Source: Actinomycetota bacterium
Lineage (GTDB): Bacteria; Actinomycetota; Actinomycetes; Nanopelagicales; Nanopelagicaceae
DNA: 46,321 bases
Assembly: GCA_026392825.1 (NCBI GenBank)
Contig: JAPLBF010000002.1
Location: forward strand, 1-46,321
Direction: 5' to 3'
Positions within the stretch are counted from its first letter, which is position 1. Every line of letters starts with the position of its first letter. Positions 27,392-36,741 of this stretch are shown one piece after another. The notes beneath the pieces are model-generated. The model was not told where the DNA came from and ran no database searches. It worked only from the letters and a program-made list of their open reading frames with translations. A program made the translations under genes and the position numbers.

Positions 27392-28257
27392 GTGCAAAAC
27401 GCGGTGGACTCGGAACAAATCTAGATTCACTAATTCCAACATCCCTAACAGTTGCGGGAAATGAAGTTGCACAACAGAATGAAGTTTCTATTGATTCCAT
27501 TTCACCTAACCCACGCCAACCACGTTCGGTATTTGATGAAACAGCGCTAAATGAATTAACTGCCTCAATTAAAGAGATCGGCATTTTGCAACCGCCAGTT
27601 GTTCGCCAAACATCTGCTGGTAAATATGAATTGATTATGGGAGAGCGCCGCTTCCGCGCCGCAAAAGCAGCCGGTTTAAAAACTATCCCAGTAATTATTC
27701 GCCAGACACCAGATAACGAATTACTTCGCGAAGCCTTAATTGAAAATATTCACCGCAGTCAATTAAACCCACTTGAAGAAGGCGCTGCTTACGCACAACT
27801 TCTCACCGACTTTAACTGCACACATGAAGAACTAGCAACCAAATTGGGAAGATCACGCCCACTAATTTCCAACACAATGCGTTTACTTAATTTACCTTTG
27901 TCGGTGCAGCGCAAGGTGGCAGCAGGTGTAATTTCGGCAGGACATGCGCGCGCACTACTCGGTCTAACAGATGAAGCAGAGATCGAAAAACTTGCGGGGC
28001 GCATAATTGCGGAAGGTCTAAGCGTTAGAGCAACCGAAGAGGCAGTGGCAATTCATTCTCCAAAGAAGAAAAGTGGCTCAGGTAAGGCATCGAAAGGTGC
28101 GGCGAGTGGTGAAACTTTGGCAGCAGCAGAGCTGCTCAGCGATTATTTAGATACACGAGTTAGTGTGCAAGGCGTGAGCGGTAAAGGAAAGATTGTTATT
28201 GAATTTGCTGGCCGCGAAGATCTGCAGCGCATCGTTGACTTAATTGAAGGAAAGTAA
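27388..28257 (+). CDS. parB: ParB chromosome-partitioning protein
   Basis: Centromere-binding CTPase clamp, 289 aa. The N-terminal KRGGLGTNLDSLIP is the ParA-interacting peptide typical of the family. The ParB/sulfiredoxin CTPase domain has NPRQPRSVFDETALNELTAS and the GERRFRAAKAAG motif, and the helix-turn-helix THEELATKLGRSRPLISNTMRLLNLP reads parS. The C-terminal dimerisation domain is intact. It overlaps parA by ATGA and ends 2 bp before the convergent aminotransferase. Confidence 0.97.
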   Translation: MSAKRGGLGTNLDSLIPTSLTVAGNEVAQQNEVSIDSISPNPRQPRSVFDETALNELTASIKEIGILQPPVVRQTSAGKYELIMGERRFRAAKAAGLKTIPVIIRQTPDNELLREALIENIHRSQLNPLEEGAAYAQLLTDFNCTHEELATKLGRSRPLISNTMRLLNLPLSVQRKVAAGVISAGHARALLGLTDEAEIEKLAGRIIAEGLSVRATEEAVAIHSPKKKSGSGKASKGAASGETLAAAELLSDYLDTRVSVQGVSGKGKIVIEFAGREDLQRIVDLIEGK

Positions 28258-28259
28258 AG

Positions 28260-29519
28260 TTATTTAAGTTCAGAACCGCGGCGTGACATTTCCTGCTTAA
28301 CAATTCCACCGAGTGCTTTAACGCCTTCACAAATTCGCTCTGGGGTTGGGTGGCAGTAAGACAGACGCATTGACCAAGAGCCAAATCCGTCGGCGTAGAA
28401 AGCAGTTCCGGGCACATAAGCGACCTTGGCAACAATCGCCTTTGGCATCATCGCCTTAGTATCAATTTCTGGCGGCAAATTAACCCAAACATAGAATCCG
28501 CCACCTGGCTTGGTCCATGTAGCTTCCTTAGGGAAATACTCTTCGAGTGATTCAAGCATCGCATCGCGGCGGACCTTATATAACTCACAGAATGATGCAA
28601 TCTGATCACGCCAAGGTTGATCTGCCAAATAACTAGCGATCGTTAACTGCGTAAAATTTGAAGGGCAGAGAATTGAAGATTCAGATGCAATCACTAACTT
28701 ATCTTTAAGTGATTGCGGGACAAGCGCCCAGCCAATACGTAAACCCGATGCGATTGTTTTTGAGAAGGAACCTAAGTAAATAACATTTTCAGAATCTTCT
28801 GCGCGCATCGCATTTGGCGCTGGACGATCAAAACCTAATAGTCCGTAAGGGTTATCTTCTACGACGAAAATGCCTTCTTCGCGGCAGATTGCGAGAATTT
28901 CTGTTCTGCGATCGGCCGGGAGTAAAACTCCAGTCGGATTTTGGTAGTTAGGGATCAAATACAAGAATTTAATTTTACGTCCAGCGGCGCGCACCGATTT
29001 AATCGCGGCACGCAAAGAATCTGGAACTAAACCGTTCATATCCATTTCAACATGGACAACAGATGCTTCATATTGTCTAAATGTTCCGAGCGCTCCAACA
29101 TAAGAAGGCGCTTCAACCAGAACTACATCACCTGGATCGATAAAGATTCGCGAAATTAAATCTAAAGCTTGTTGTGAACCAGTTGTTACAACAATATCAT
29201 CCGGATTAGCGCGGATACCTTCCAGCGCCATAACATCACAGATCTGTTCGCGAAGTTTTGGATGGCCTTGGCCACTTCCATACTGAAGCGCTTCTGCTCC
29301 ATTTGTTAAAATTAAATCTTTTACAACACCTGCCATCATCTCCATCGGCAAAGCAGAAAGATTTGGCATTCCACCCGCTAGTGAAACAATTTCAGGTCGT
29401 GAAGCAACTGCGAATAGTGAACGAATCTCCGAAGGCAACATTCCTGCCGCGCGCGTAGCAAAACGTTGCTCCAGATGTTGCGGAGCACCCGTTTGAAAGC
29501 GGACTGATACGTCAGACAT
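28260..29519 (-). CDS. PLP-dependent class I/II aminotransferase
   Basis: Fold-type I aminotransferase of 419 aa, closest by motif to the LysN/2-aminoadipate and MocR-like catalytic domain group. The N-terminal block is SLAGGMPNLSALP, then YGSGQGHPKLREQI and TTGSQQALDLISRIFIDPGD, the cofactor-stacking EAPSY, the NYQNPTGV loop, EDNPYGLLGF, the PLP Schiff-base Lys254 in SFSKTIASGLRIGW and the substrate-carboxylate Arg in SMRLSYCHP. There is no N-terminal GntR domain, so it is an enzyme rather than a MocR regulator. GGGAG is 10 nt before ATG. Substrate cannot be fixed from sequence. Confidence 0.9.
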   Translation of the reverse strand: MSDVSVRFQTGAPQHLEQRFATRAAGMLPSEIRSLFAVASRPEIVSLAGGMPNLSALPMEMMAGVVKDLILTNGAEALQYGSGQGHPKLREQICDVMALEGIRANPDDIVVTTGSQQALDLISRIFIDPGDVVLVEAPSYVGALGTFRQYEASVVHVEMDMNGLVPDSLRAAIKSVRAAGRKIKFLYLIPNYQNPTGVLLPADRRTEILAICREEGIFVVEDNPYGLLGFDRPAPNAMRAEDSENVIYLGSFSKTIASGLRIGWALVPQSLKDKLVIASESSILCPSNFTQLTIASYLADQPWRDQIASFCELYKVRRDAMLESLEEYFPKEATWTKPGGGFYVWVNLPPEIDTKAMMPKAIVAKVAYVPGTAFYADGFGSWSMRLSYCHPTPERICEGVKALGGIVKQEMSRRGSELK

Positions 29520-29567
29520 AAGTAGAAGTCTCCCACATGCTCATATAGGAGCGCGAACCGATTAAAA

Positions 29568-30569
29568 CTAGCGACGTATCCCGGCACTTCGTAGGTCAGA
29601 TAAACGTAGCGTTCCCGTTTTAGCATCGTCTTCAGCCGATAAATAAAGGCGTTGGATGGCGATAATAAATGCCTCGGCCAAAGTGTCACGAAAATCAGGA
29701 CGAGCTAAACGAGCGGCATCGCCTTCATTAGTCAGGTATCCCAAATCAACACGAACCGCCGGGGCTTGAGTCAAGCGAAGTACATCCCAGGTTTTGGCGT
29801 GAGTGCGACAGTTTAGAAGATCGGTACGCGCACAAATTTCGCGCTGCACAAGCGAAGCGAACCTTTCTCCAACAATTGAGTGAATTCCGTGCGCATCACT
29901 TCCGTAAAAATAAGTTGATACACCGTGTGCAGATGAATTCTTATGGCTATCTGTATGTAATGAAATTACAAGGTCAGCGCTATTTTTATTAGAGAACGAG
30001 ATGATCTGACTTTCAGTTAGTACGTTTCGGGGACCACGAGTTAGAAAAACGCTAGCGCCCAGAGCTAACAAACGACCTTCTAAGCGTTGAGCAAGGTCAT
30101 AAACAATTTCTGCTTCTGTTTCACCAAATGCTGGATCAATCACAATAACTTTATTTGCAAGTGCGGGGCCACGATTTCTTTGCGCAGCGTTCTCGCGCAA
30201 TTGAGCTGGCGCACCACCTGAAACAATTTTAGTCAAACGAATTAAAGCGATAATTGTTGCGGGACCACATTTACCGTCAACTTTTATTCCTACAGATTTC
30301 TGAAACTCTTTAACTGCAGATTCGGTGCGTTCGCCGAAAATACCATCAACACGTCCAGCGTTAAAACCCATTTCCGTTAAACGAGCTTGCAGCGCAGCAA
30401 CATCGTCACCACGCATCATTGGAGAAGGCTGCAAATTAAGTGAGCGATCACCTAATTTCCAGCGCGCTTCTTCAAGTGCGCGCCGAGTTGAATCGTTTAA
30501 CTCACCCGTAATGTGGAGTCCGCGCTCTTGCTGAAAAGAACGGATCTCATCAGGAGATAGTTCTTTCAT
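29568..30569 (-). CDS. CwlM-like peptidoglycan pseudo-amidase with PG-binding domains
   Basis: A 333-aa cytoplasmic protein with no signal peptide. Two peptidoglycan-binding-1 modules are at about 3-35 and 48-112 (the second: [20 protein letters not shown]). An Amidase_3 (AmiC-like) domain follows at 138-310. The zinc and catalytic set is degraded: DPGHG is DPAFG (Phe148 for the zinc His), Glu154 and His205 remain, and the catalytic Glu is Asp275 ([11 protein letters not shown]). Mycobacterial CwlM, also next to trxC, is an inactive homologue that activates MurA when phosphorylated. A similar regulatory role is inferred here, supported by trxA/trxB/murJ next door. Confidence 0.85.
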   Translation of the reverse strand: MKELSPDEIRSFQQERGLHITGELNDSTRRALEEARWKLGDRSLNLQPSPMMRGDDVAALQARLTEMGFNAGRVDGIFGERTESAVKEFQKSVGIKVDGKCGPATIIALIRLTKIVSGGAPAQLRENAAQRNRGPALANKVIVIDPAFGETEAEIVYDLAQRLEGRLLALGASVFLTRGPRNVLTESQIISFSNKNSADLVISLHTDSHKNSSAHGVSTYFYGSDAHGIHSIVGERFASLVQREICARTDLLNCRTHAKTWDVLRLTQAPAVRVDLGYLTNEGDAARLARPDFRDTLAEAFIIAIQRLYLSAEDDAKTGTLRLSDLRSAGIRR

Positions 30570-30593
30570 ATTTAACCTAATTCAACAAGTTGA

Positions 30594-30914
30594 TTAGATG
30601 AAAGCTTCTAGCTCTTTAAGAAGAGCTGGTTTTGGCTTGGCACCAATAATGGTCTTTACAACTTCACCATTTACATAAACATTTAACATTGGAATCGATG
30701 TAACTCCATACTTAATGGCGATTGCTGACTCTTCATCAGTATTTAACTTCACGATTGTGAGTTTTTCACCGTGTTCATTGGCGATCTCATCCAAAATTGG
30801 TCCAACTGCGCGGCAAGGGCCACACCATTCAGCCCAGAAATCAACAAGAACTGGCTTGCTGCTCTTAAGAACCACTTCATCGAAGTTAGCTGCTGTGACT
30901 TTACCTGCGCTCAT
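30594..30914 (-). CDS. trxA: Thioredoxin
   Basis: Cytosolic dithiol reductant, 106 aa, with the canonical active site WCGPC (Cys31, Cys34) and cis-Pro loop TSIPMLNVY. A strong ribosome site GGGAGTAAAG precedes ATG 30914. It lies 57 nt after its reductase trxB, so one transcript probably makes the pair. Confidence 0.97.
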   Translation of the reverse strand: MSAGKVTAANFDEVVLKSSKPVLVDFWAEWCGPCRAVGPILDEIANEHGEKLTIVKLNTDEESAIAIKYGVTSIPMLNVYVNGEVVKTIIGAKPKPALLKELEAFI

Positions 30915-30971
30915 CTTTACTCCCTTTATGATCTTTAATTGTTAACTTTAAGATTTAATATTTGAAGCCTA

Positions 30972-31892
30972 CTAGTGCGAAAGGAACTTTTCAGCATCAA
31001 GAGCAGCCTGGCATCCTGAGCCTGCGGCAGTAATCGCTTGGCGGTAGGTGAAATCGACTAGATCTCCACACGCGAAAACACCATTCAAGTTGGTACGTGT
31101 TGAGCGCCCATCAACTGCGACATATCCCTCTTCATTTAAAGTAATTTGTGATGTAACTAGTTCGCTCCGCGGGATGTGCCCAATGGCTACAAATAACCCG
31201 GTGAAATCTCGCTTAGATTCTTCACCGGTTACGGTGTTACGTAACTGCAAACCTTCAACTTTATCCGCACCAAGAACATCTGTAACTTCTGTGTTCCACA
31301 ACATTTCAATCTTAGGATTCGATAGTGCGCGCTCAGCCATAATTTTAGATGCGCGTAATGAATCACGGCGATGAATCAAGACAACCTTTGAGGCAAATTT
31401 AGTTAAGAAAGTTGCTTCTTCAACTGCGGAATCTCCACCACCGACGACAGCAATTACTTGATCGCGGAAGAAGAAACCATCGCAGGTTGCACACCAAGAG
31501 ACGCCACGACCTGACAAACGCTTCTCATTAGGTAAACCAATTTCTTTATACGCTGATCCCATCGCCAAAATAACCGCCTTGGCTTGGACGGTATTTCCTG
31601 AACCATCTTTAATAATTTTAATTTCGCCTGATAAATCCATTTCAACGACATCATCGGTGATTAGTTCTGCACCAAATCTCTTAGCTTGTTTACGCATACT
31701 GTCCATTAAATCTGGACCCATTACGCCATCAACAAATCCTGGAAAGTTTTCCACCTCAGTTGTGTTCATTAGCGCGCCACCTGCGGTTACTGAACCCTCG
31801 TAGATAACTGGATTTAATTGGGCGCGCGCGGCGTAGATAGCCGCTGTATATCCCGCAGGACCAGAACCGACAATTACAAGATCTTTTACCAT
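30972..31892 (-). CDS. trxB: Thioredoxin reductase
   Basis: FAD/NADPH flavoenzyme of 306 aa that reduces thioredoxin. The FAD site is [19 protein letters not shown], the redox motif SWCATCDG (Cys134, Cys137), the NADPH fold [19 protein letters not shown] and the C-terminal FAD motif [28 protein letters not shown] 31892 is preceded by TACGCT and 6 nt, suggesting leaderless transcription from its own promoter even though murJ ends only 23 nt upstream. Confidence 0.97.
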   Translation of the reverse strand: MVKDLVIVGSGPAGYTAAIYAARAQLNPVIYEGSVTAGGALMNTTEVENFPGFVDGVMGPDLMDSMRKQAKRFGAELITDDVVEMDLSGEIKIIKDGSGNTVQAKAVILAMGSAYKEIGLPNEKRLSGRGVSWCATCDGFFFRDQVIAVVGGGDSAVEEATFLTKFASKVVLIHRRDSLRASKIMAERALSNPKIEMLWNTEVTDVLGADKVEGLQLRNTVTGEESKRDFTGLFVAIGHIPRSELVTSQITLNEEGYVAVDGRSTRTNLNGVFACGDLVDFTYRQAITAAGSGCQAALDAEKFLSH

Positions 31893-31898
31893 GTGCTC

Positions 31899-31904
31899 AG
31901 CGTA
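31899..31904 (-). promoter_or_regulatory. -10 hexamer TACGCT of leaderless trxB
   Basis: The minus strand reads TACGCT, 6 nt, ATG 31892. The hexamer lies in the 23-nt murJ-trxB gap, so trxB can be expressed apart from murJ. Confidence 0.5.
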
Positions 31905-31915
31905 TCCACTTCTAC

Positions 31916-33559
31916 TTATCTTTTACGAGATGACTTACGTTTGCGCAATAGTGAGATTGCGAACTCTTTAAGGGCGGTTATCTCGGTTATCTTAAAAAGG
32001 TGCGCTAGCAACAAGAAAGAAACTCCACTGCCAATTAGGACCAAAGCCAACCGCAAAACACCGATGATTGGCTGAGCATCATCGCTTACCCAACCAAAGA
32101 AGAGTGCGATGGCGAAGAAGGGAAGCATCGCCGAGAAGGATGCCAAATATAGGCGCAGATGTTGTCCAAGAAAGTGCGAGTACTCAAATTTTCCTACATG
32201 CTTCTTCAAAAGTGAAATCGTCACAAATAAACCAATTATATAACTAATTGAAAATGCTAGACCGAGTCCGATCGTTACATGTTCATTCTCTAAGGTGGCT
32301 AAGAATAGATATGAAAGCGCAGAAGAAACAATATTAATAATCAAAATTGAAATCACTTGAGTTTTAGTATCTTCAAAAGCATTGAACCCACGGATTAAAA
32401 TCAGATTAATCGAAAATGCTACGAGACCTAAACTCAGGGCAGATAGTACATAGCCAATGTAGCGCGAATCTTCTAACGAGATTCCGAAGTAAAGAACCTC
32501 AGTCATCAGAGAACCAAAAAGTAAGAAAGCAACCGAGCTTGGTACTGTGACAACACCACACATTCGAATGGCACGGACTAATTGCTTCTTGACCTCATCT
32601 ACGTTCTTATCAATAGCTAACTTAGAAAGGTGGGGCAAAAGTGCAGTAACGATTGATATGGTCACAATGGAATACGGCAACAACATTATGTAATAAGCGG
32701 CGGTGAAGGGTGTAAAACCAACACCAGTTGATATCCCAGCCTGTGCGCTGCGAACCGCTGCGCTGGTTGCAACATTTACTGTAATTAAATAACCAATTTG
32801 CGAGATAAGTACATAAACCAAGGTCCATCCGGCTAAAGAAAATGACTTACCTAAACCGGCAACTCCAAAGATTGGCCGCAGGCGAATTCCGGATCTTTTA
32901 ACAACCGGAATAAGGATTAGCGCTTGCACCACAATTCCTAGAGTTGTTCCCCAGCCTAAAAGTTGGATTTGTCCGTCAGTTATATTCTCGACCGACAAAA
33001 TATTCTGCATAATCAAAACGCCCGCGAAAACCGCAATCACAACCAGGTTATTGGCGATTGGCGCCCACATCAGTGGTGCGAATGAGCCGCGGGCATTTGC
33101 GACCTGCCCGAGCATAGTAAAGAGCCCTAAAAAGAATATTTGCGGAAGGCAATAACGAGTGAAGGCAACTGCGATTGAAAATTCTTTCTCAAATCCAGAA
33201 GTTGCAAATTCCGGTGCGTATAGCCGCACCAAAGCAGGAGCAAAAATCACGCCGATAAAAACTAAAAGTAAGAGAATTCCAGAAATTGTTGTAACTAGTC
33301 GAGATGCGAAACCGTGCCCACCATCTTCATCGGAGAATGATCTAACAAGTTGTGGAACAAAGATTGCTGTTAGCGCGCCACCAACTAATAAGTTATACAA
33401 AATATTTGGCATGGTGTTTGCCACGTTGTATGCATCAGCTAAGAGAGCAGTACCAAGAACTGCAACTCCTAAAATTGCGCGGAAGAATCCTGTAATTCGC
33501 GAGAGGATTGTGCCAATAGCCATAACTCCGGAGGCGCGGAATAAATCATTGGTTTTCAT
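31916..33559 (-). CDS. murJ: MurJ lipid II flippase
   Basis: MOP-superfamily flippase, 547 aa with about 14 transmembrane helices, which moves lipid II across the membrane. The N-terminal [21 protein letters not shown] with its essential arginines is typical, as are [24 protein letters not shown] and the [16 protein letters not shown] region. It ends in a short basic tail: the cytosolic pseudokinase/FhaA-binding extension of the mycobacterial protein is absent. It starts 14 nt inside the end of the DUF6049 gene. Confidence 0.94.
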   Translation of the reverse strand: MKTNDLFRASGVMAIGTILSRITGFFRAILGVAVLGTALLADAYNVANTMPNILYNLLVGGALTAIFVPQLVRSFSDEDGGHGFASRLVTTISGILLLLVFIGVIFAPALVRLYAPEFATSGFEKEFSIAVAFTRYCLPQIFFLGLFTMLGQVANARGSFAPLMWAPIANNLVVIAVFAGVLIMQNILSVENITDGQIQLLGWGTTLGIVVQALILIPVVKRSGIRLRPIFGVAGLGKSFSLAGWTLVYVLISQIGYLITVNVATSAAVRSAQAGISTGVGFTPFTAAYYIMLLPYSIVTISIVTALLPHLSKLAIDKNVDEVKKQLVRAIRMCGVVTVPSSVAFLLFGSLMTEVLYFGISLEDSRYIGYVLSALSLGLVAFSINLILIRGFNAFEDTKTQVISILIINIVSSALSYLFLATLENEHVTIGLGLAFSISYIIGLFVTISLLKKHVGKFEYSHFLGQHLRLYLASFSAMLPFFAIALFFGWVSDDAQPIIGVLRLALVLIGSGVSFLLLAHLFKITEITALKEFAISLLRKRKSSRKR

Positions 33560-34661
33560 TGCGCCCCCTTCTGACCCTACGAATAGTTTGGGTTATTGCG
33601 GCAACAAATAACAGAACCGCCGCGCCAATTGTGAAGCCAGTGACCCTTGAATCAAAAATGGTGATATTTATAGCGAGTTTAGAAGGAAGACCAACTGCTC
33701 GACTATTTTTATTGGTTATTTGTGCCGTAACCGTTGTTGCACCCGGAGCAATAACTTTAAATGGCATGGCTAATTGGGTTCGGGAGTTTGCGGGAATTTG
33801 CAATCCGACAACGCTAGAAACCTGAAGACGCGAATTTAAAGTCGTAAATTTAATGTTTACGACCACCGGAACACTAAAGTCATTTATAACAGTAACGGGC
33901 AAATTTCCAGAGTCTGATGCGATCTGATACTTACCACTGGTAACTCGCAACCTATTTAAAGTTTCGGCAACAATTGCTTCAGCGTTGTAAGAAAACACCT
34001 GACGTTCATCCTTATTTAATGAAGGAGAGAGTAATACAGCTAACTTAGCGCGCAGCGCTTGCAATTCAGGTGCCTTCACAATTGAAGCGAGCGAGGTCAG
34101 CGCTTGACGACTCTGGGTGTATTTCTTACGAAGCGGCCCACTGAGATCAGAGGTCTCAGAACCTGAAAGCGCGCTATTTTCCTCGGTGATCCTCCGATTT
34201 AAATGAAATGCCACTCTTTCGTAAGCATATGCAGAATAAAGACGAAGTTCACTGGGTGCGAGTCTCTTTGCTAACGCCACATCCGGATTTCCATATGGCA
34301 AAACAATTATCCGATCACCCGATGTTGCAAGTAGCAAACGAGCCATCCACTCTTTTGCAATTGATTCACCAGTAGGAGTTGCCTCATCTTTTAAAGCATA
34401 CCCATTAGCCATATCTGCAACTTCATCTAAAAGTGCAGCATCTATTACCCAAGTCCTTGTTCCGACGCGTTTCTGCTCTACCGCTTTACCAAGTGAACCC
34501 GTTGAAGATATGTCGGACGCCAAATCATCATTTAAGAAAGTACCATCGAATAATTGATGTGGCTTGCTAACCAGGCTAATTTCAGAATTGCTAGCAGTGG
34601 CTTGTGGAAAGAATCCAAAAATCAGAAATAAAATTAATGAGATAAATCCAAATTTCCTCAT
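33546..34661 (-). CDS. DUF6049-type secreted, membrane-anchored protein
   Basis: A 371-aa protein in the NUDIX-X-murJ position, corresponding by place to mycobacterial Rv3909. An N-terminal signal sequence (FGFISLILFLIFGFFPQATA) leads to an extracytoplasmic region, a beta-rich immunoglobulin-like segment at about 260-330, and a C-terminal helix VTGFTIGAAVLLFVAAI followed by RRVRRG, so the bulk faces outside. Function is unknown; its conserved link with murJ suggests a cell-envelope role. It is much shorter than the usual family members as I recall them. It overlaps both neighbours (4 and 14 nt). Confidence 0.75.
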   Translation of the reverse strand: MRKFGFISLILFLIFGFFPQATASNSEISLVSKPHQLFDGTFLNDDLASDISSTGSLGKAVEQKRVGTRTWVIDAALLDEVADMANGYALKDEATPTGESIAKEWMARLLLATSGDRIIVLPYGNPDVALAKRLAPSELRLYSAYAYERVAFHLNRRITEENSALSGSETSDLSGPLRKKYTQSRQALTSLASIVKAPELQALRAKLAVLLSPSLNKDERQVFSYNAEAIVAETLNRLRVTSGKYQIASDSGNLPVTVINDFSVPVVVNIKFTTLNSRLQVSSVVGLQIPANSRTQLAMPFKVIAPGATTVTAQITNKNSRAVGLPSKLAINITIFDSRVTGFTIGAAVLLFVAAITQTIRRVRRGRNENQ

Positions 34662-35263
34662 TGTTCTGCCAACTCCGCAGATGCATCTGTACGGGCAATT
34701 AGCTTTTTTTCATCGGGGTATGCCAAACGTTCGACTATTTCAGATAAAGGAAACCAACCAACCTCATCAACTTCACTTTCTTGTGCAGCTAATTTGCCAC
34801 CAGTTTCGCGGAATAAATAGTGGTGAACAGTTTTATGAATGCGCTTGCCGCCAGCCATAAACCAGAAATCAATTACTCCAAGCGATCTTTCAATTGCAGA
34901 TTCAATGCCGGTTTCTTCAGCAACTTCGCGTAAAGCGGCTTGCTCAGGTGTTTCACCTTCTTCAATATGCCCTTTTGGTAGCGACCATAAAATTCTCTGA
35001 CCAGATGAATCTTTATGATCGATGCGCCCGATCAAGAGACCATTTTTGCCGCTGTGATCAACGACCAATCCACCAGCCGAGACTTCATCAACGCGCTTGG
35101 CATAGTTCTTCGGGGCAGGTTTTGGACGCTTGGGGGATGCATCTGCAGGCGCAGTAGCGCCGGGGGAAGTTGAATCTTTTGTAAGTGGGGCGCGATGTGG
35201 GGGGCGCTTGCGCCTCCGCTTTTTCTTCGTACCTTCGCTGCCCGCACCAGGTGCCGGGGTCAT
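34658..35263 (-). CDS. NUDIX hydrolase (MutT4-like)
   Basis: NUDIX pyrophosphohydrolase, 201 aa. The Nudix box is GHIEEGETPEQAALREVAEE followed by TGIE, complete. A Lys/Arg/Pro-rich N-terminal extension of about 55 residues (GTKKKRRRKRPPHRAP) precedes the domain and may bind nucleic acid. The location upstream of DUF6049 and murJ matches mycobacterial mutT4. Substrate unknown; candidates are damaged nucleotides or nucleoside diphosphate conjugates. The start ATG 35263 follows TACCCT plus 6 nt, so it is likely leaderless. It is the first gene of a three-gene overlapping operon. Confidence 0.9.
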   Translation of the reverse strand: MTPAPGAGSEGTKKKRRRKRPPHRAPLTKDSTSPGATAPADASPKRPKPAPKNYAKRVDEVSAGGLVVDHSGKNGLLIGRIDHKDSSGQRILWSLPKGHIEEGETPEQAALREVAEETGIESAIERSLGVIDFWFMAGGKRIHKTVHHYLFRETGGKLAAQESEVDEVGWFPLSEIVERLAYPDEKKLIARTDASAELAEQ

Positions 35264-35269
35264 AGAGCA

Positions 35270-35275
35270 AGGGTA
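35270..35275 (-). promoter_or_regulatory. -10 hexamer TACCCT of leaderless NUDIX gene
   Basis: The minus strand reads TACCCT, 6 nt, ATG 35263. It lies 6 bp from the opposing cca -10. Confidence 0.55.
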
Positions 35276-35281
35276 CTGCTC

Positions 35282-35287
35282 TAACCT
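35282..35287 (+). promoter_or_regulatory. -10 hexamer TAACCT of leaderless cca
   Basis: TAACCT, 8 nt, GTG 35296. The whole gap between the two divergent start codons is 32 bp. Confidence 0.5.
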
Positions 35288-35295
35288 TACCTATT

Positions 35296-36741
35296 GTGAC
35301 GAGTGCATTAGGAGCCGCAGGAGAAGTTGCGATCGCCTCGCTCATTGAACGCGCGCCGCTGGCTAGTTCACTTGCCCAAAGCTTTGCTGCACAAGGCTTT
35401 CGACTCGCACTTGTCGGTGGCCCAGTACGCGATGCCTTACTTGGGCGCCTCGGTAACGATTTAGATTTCACAACAAATGCAAAACCGGAAGATACAAAAA
35501 AGATATTAAAAACTTGGGCAGAAAATATCTGGGAAACAGGAATTGAATACGGAACTGTCGCAGGAAAACGCGGCGACACAACAGTTGAAGTAACAACTTA
35601 TCGCAGCGAAAGTTACGATCCGCAAAGCCGTAAACCCGAAGTGGTTTATGGCGACAACATTGCTGGAGATTTATCGCGTCGCGACTTTACGGTTAACGCG
35701 ATGGCACTTGAATTAACGACCGAAGTTCCAGAATTTATAGACCCGTTTAACGGTTTAGCGGATTTAGCCCAGAAGATTCTGCGCACTCCAAATACTGCAG
35801 AAAATTCATTCTCTGATGATCCTTTGCGCATGATGCGCGCTGCACGTTTTGCCAGCCAATTAGGTTTTGAAATTGCACCAGAAGTTTTGCAGGCGATGAA
35901 AGATATGGCAGGGCGAATTTCAATTATTTCTGCAGAACGAATTCGTGACGAATTTACAAAATTGTTGATGTCGAGCAGACCTAGAATCGGAATAACTCTC
36001 TTGGTCGAAACTGGTCTTGCTGAAATTGTCTTGCCTGAAATACCGAAGTTACGCCTAGAAATCGATGAACATCACCACCACAAAGATGTTTACGAACATT
36101 CAATCACCGTACTTGAGCAAGCAATTGCACATGAAGATCGTTTAAACGGTCCTAATTTAGTGATTCGCCTAGCCGCGCTTTTGCACGATATCGGCAAACC
36201 AAAGACGCGCAGCTTGATTGCTGACGGTGGAGTTTCTTTTCACCACCACGAAATTGTTGGTGCACGCTTAGCAAAATCTCGTTTAAAAGCGCTCCGCTTT
36301 GATGGAGAGACAATCGATCAAGTTGAAACGCTAGTTGCGCTACACCTTCGTTTTCACGGATATGGCGATGGGGAATGGACTGATTCTGCTGTGCGTAGAT
36401 ACGTCCGCGATGCCGGTGATTTACTGATCCACTTACACGTATTAACGCGCGCTGACTGCACTACGCGCAATCTTAAGAAGGCCGAACGTTTAGCCAAGGT
36501 TTACGACAGCCTGGAAGCACGTATTGCAAAATTAATGGAAGAAGAAGAGTTATCGAAAATTCGTCCCGATTTAGACGGAGCGCAGGTAATGGAGTTATTG
36601 CAGATCAAACCATCTGCAGCGGTGGGTAAAGCTTTAGATTTTCTCTTAGAGTTACGTTTAGAAAATGGACCGCTTGGTCAAGAGCGTGCGACGAAAGAGC
36701 TACTTGATTGGTGGAGCAAAGAAAACCCGTCCGCGAAGTAA
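35296..36741 (+). CDS. cca: CCA tRNA nucleotidyltransferase
   Basis: Adds the 3' CCA to tRNAs, needed here because both tRNA genes in the window lack an encoded CCA. The 481-aa protein has the class II head motif LVGGPVRDALLGRLGNDLDF with the DLD metal-binding pair, RRDFTVNAMAL, the neck DDPLRMMRAARFASQLGF and a C-terminal HD domain (HHHHKDVYEHSITVLEQ, LAALLHDIGKPKTR). It starts with GTG. Its last 42 bp overlap the convergent MFS gene. Confidence 0.95.
   Translation: MTSALGAAGEVAIASLIERAPLASSLAQSFAAQGFRLALVGGPVRDALLGRLGNDLDFTTNAKPEDTKKILKTWAENIWETGIEYGTVAGKRGDTTVEVTTYRSESYDPQSRKPEVVYGDNIAGDLSRRDFTVNAMALELTTEVPEFIDPFNGLADLAQKILRTPNTAENSFSDDPLRMMRAARFASQLGFEIAPEVLQAMKDMAGRISIISAERIRDEFTKLLMSSRPRIGITLLVETGLAEIVLPEIPKLRLEIDEHHHHKDVYEHSITVLEQAIAHEDRLNGPNLVIRLAALLHDIGKPKTRSLIADGGVSFHHHEIVGARLAKSRLKALRFDGETIDQVETLVALHLRFHGYGDGEWTDSAVRRYVRDAGDLLIHLHVLTRADCTTRNLKKAERLAKVYDSLEARIAKLMEEEELSKIRPDLDGAQVMELLQIKPSAAVGKALDFLLELRLENGPLGQERATKELLDWWSKENPSAK

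Noticed and set aside
35088-35579. 163-codon minus-strand open frame over NUDIX and cca
   Set aside because: It covers the divergent promoter gap and the cca 5' end antisense; low-complexity, no recognisable family.
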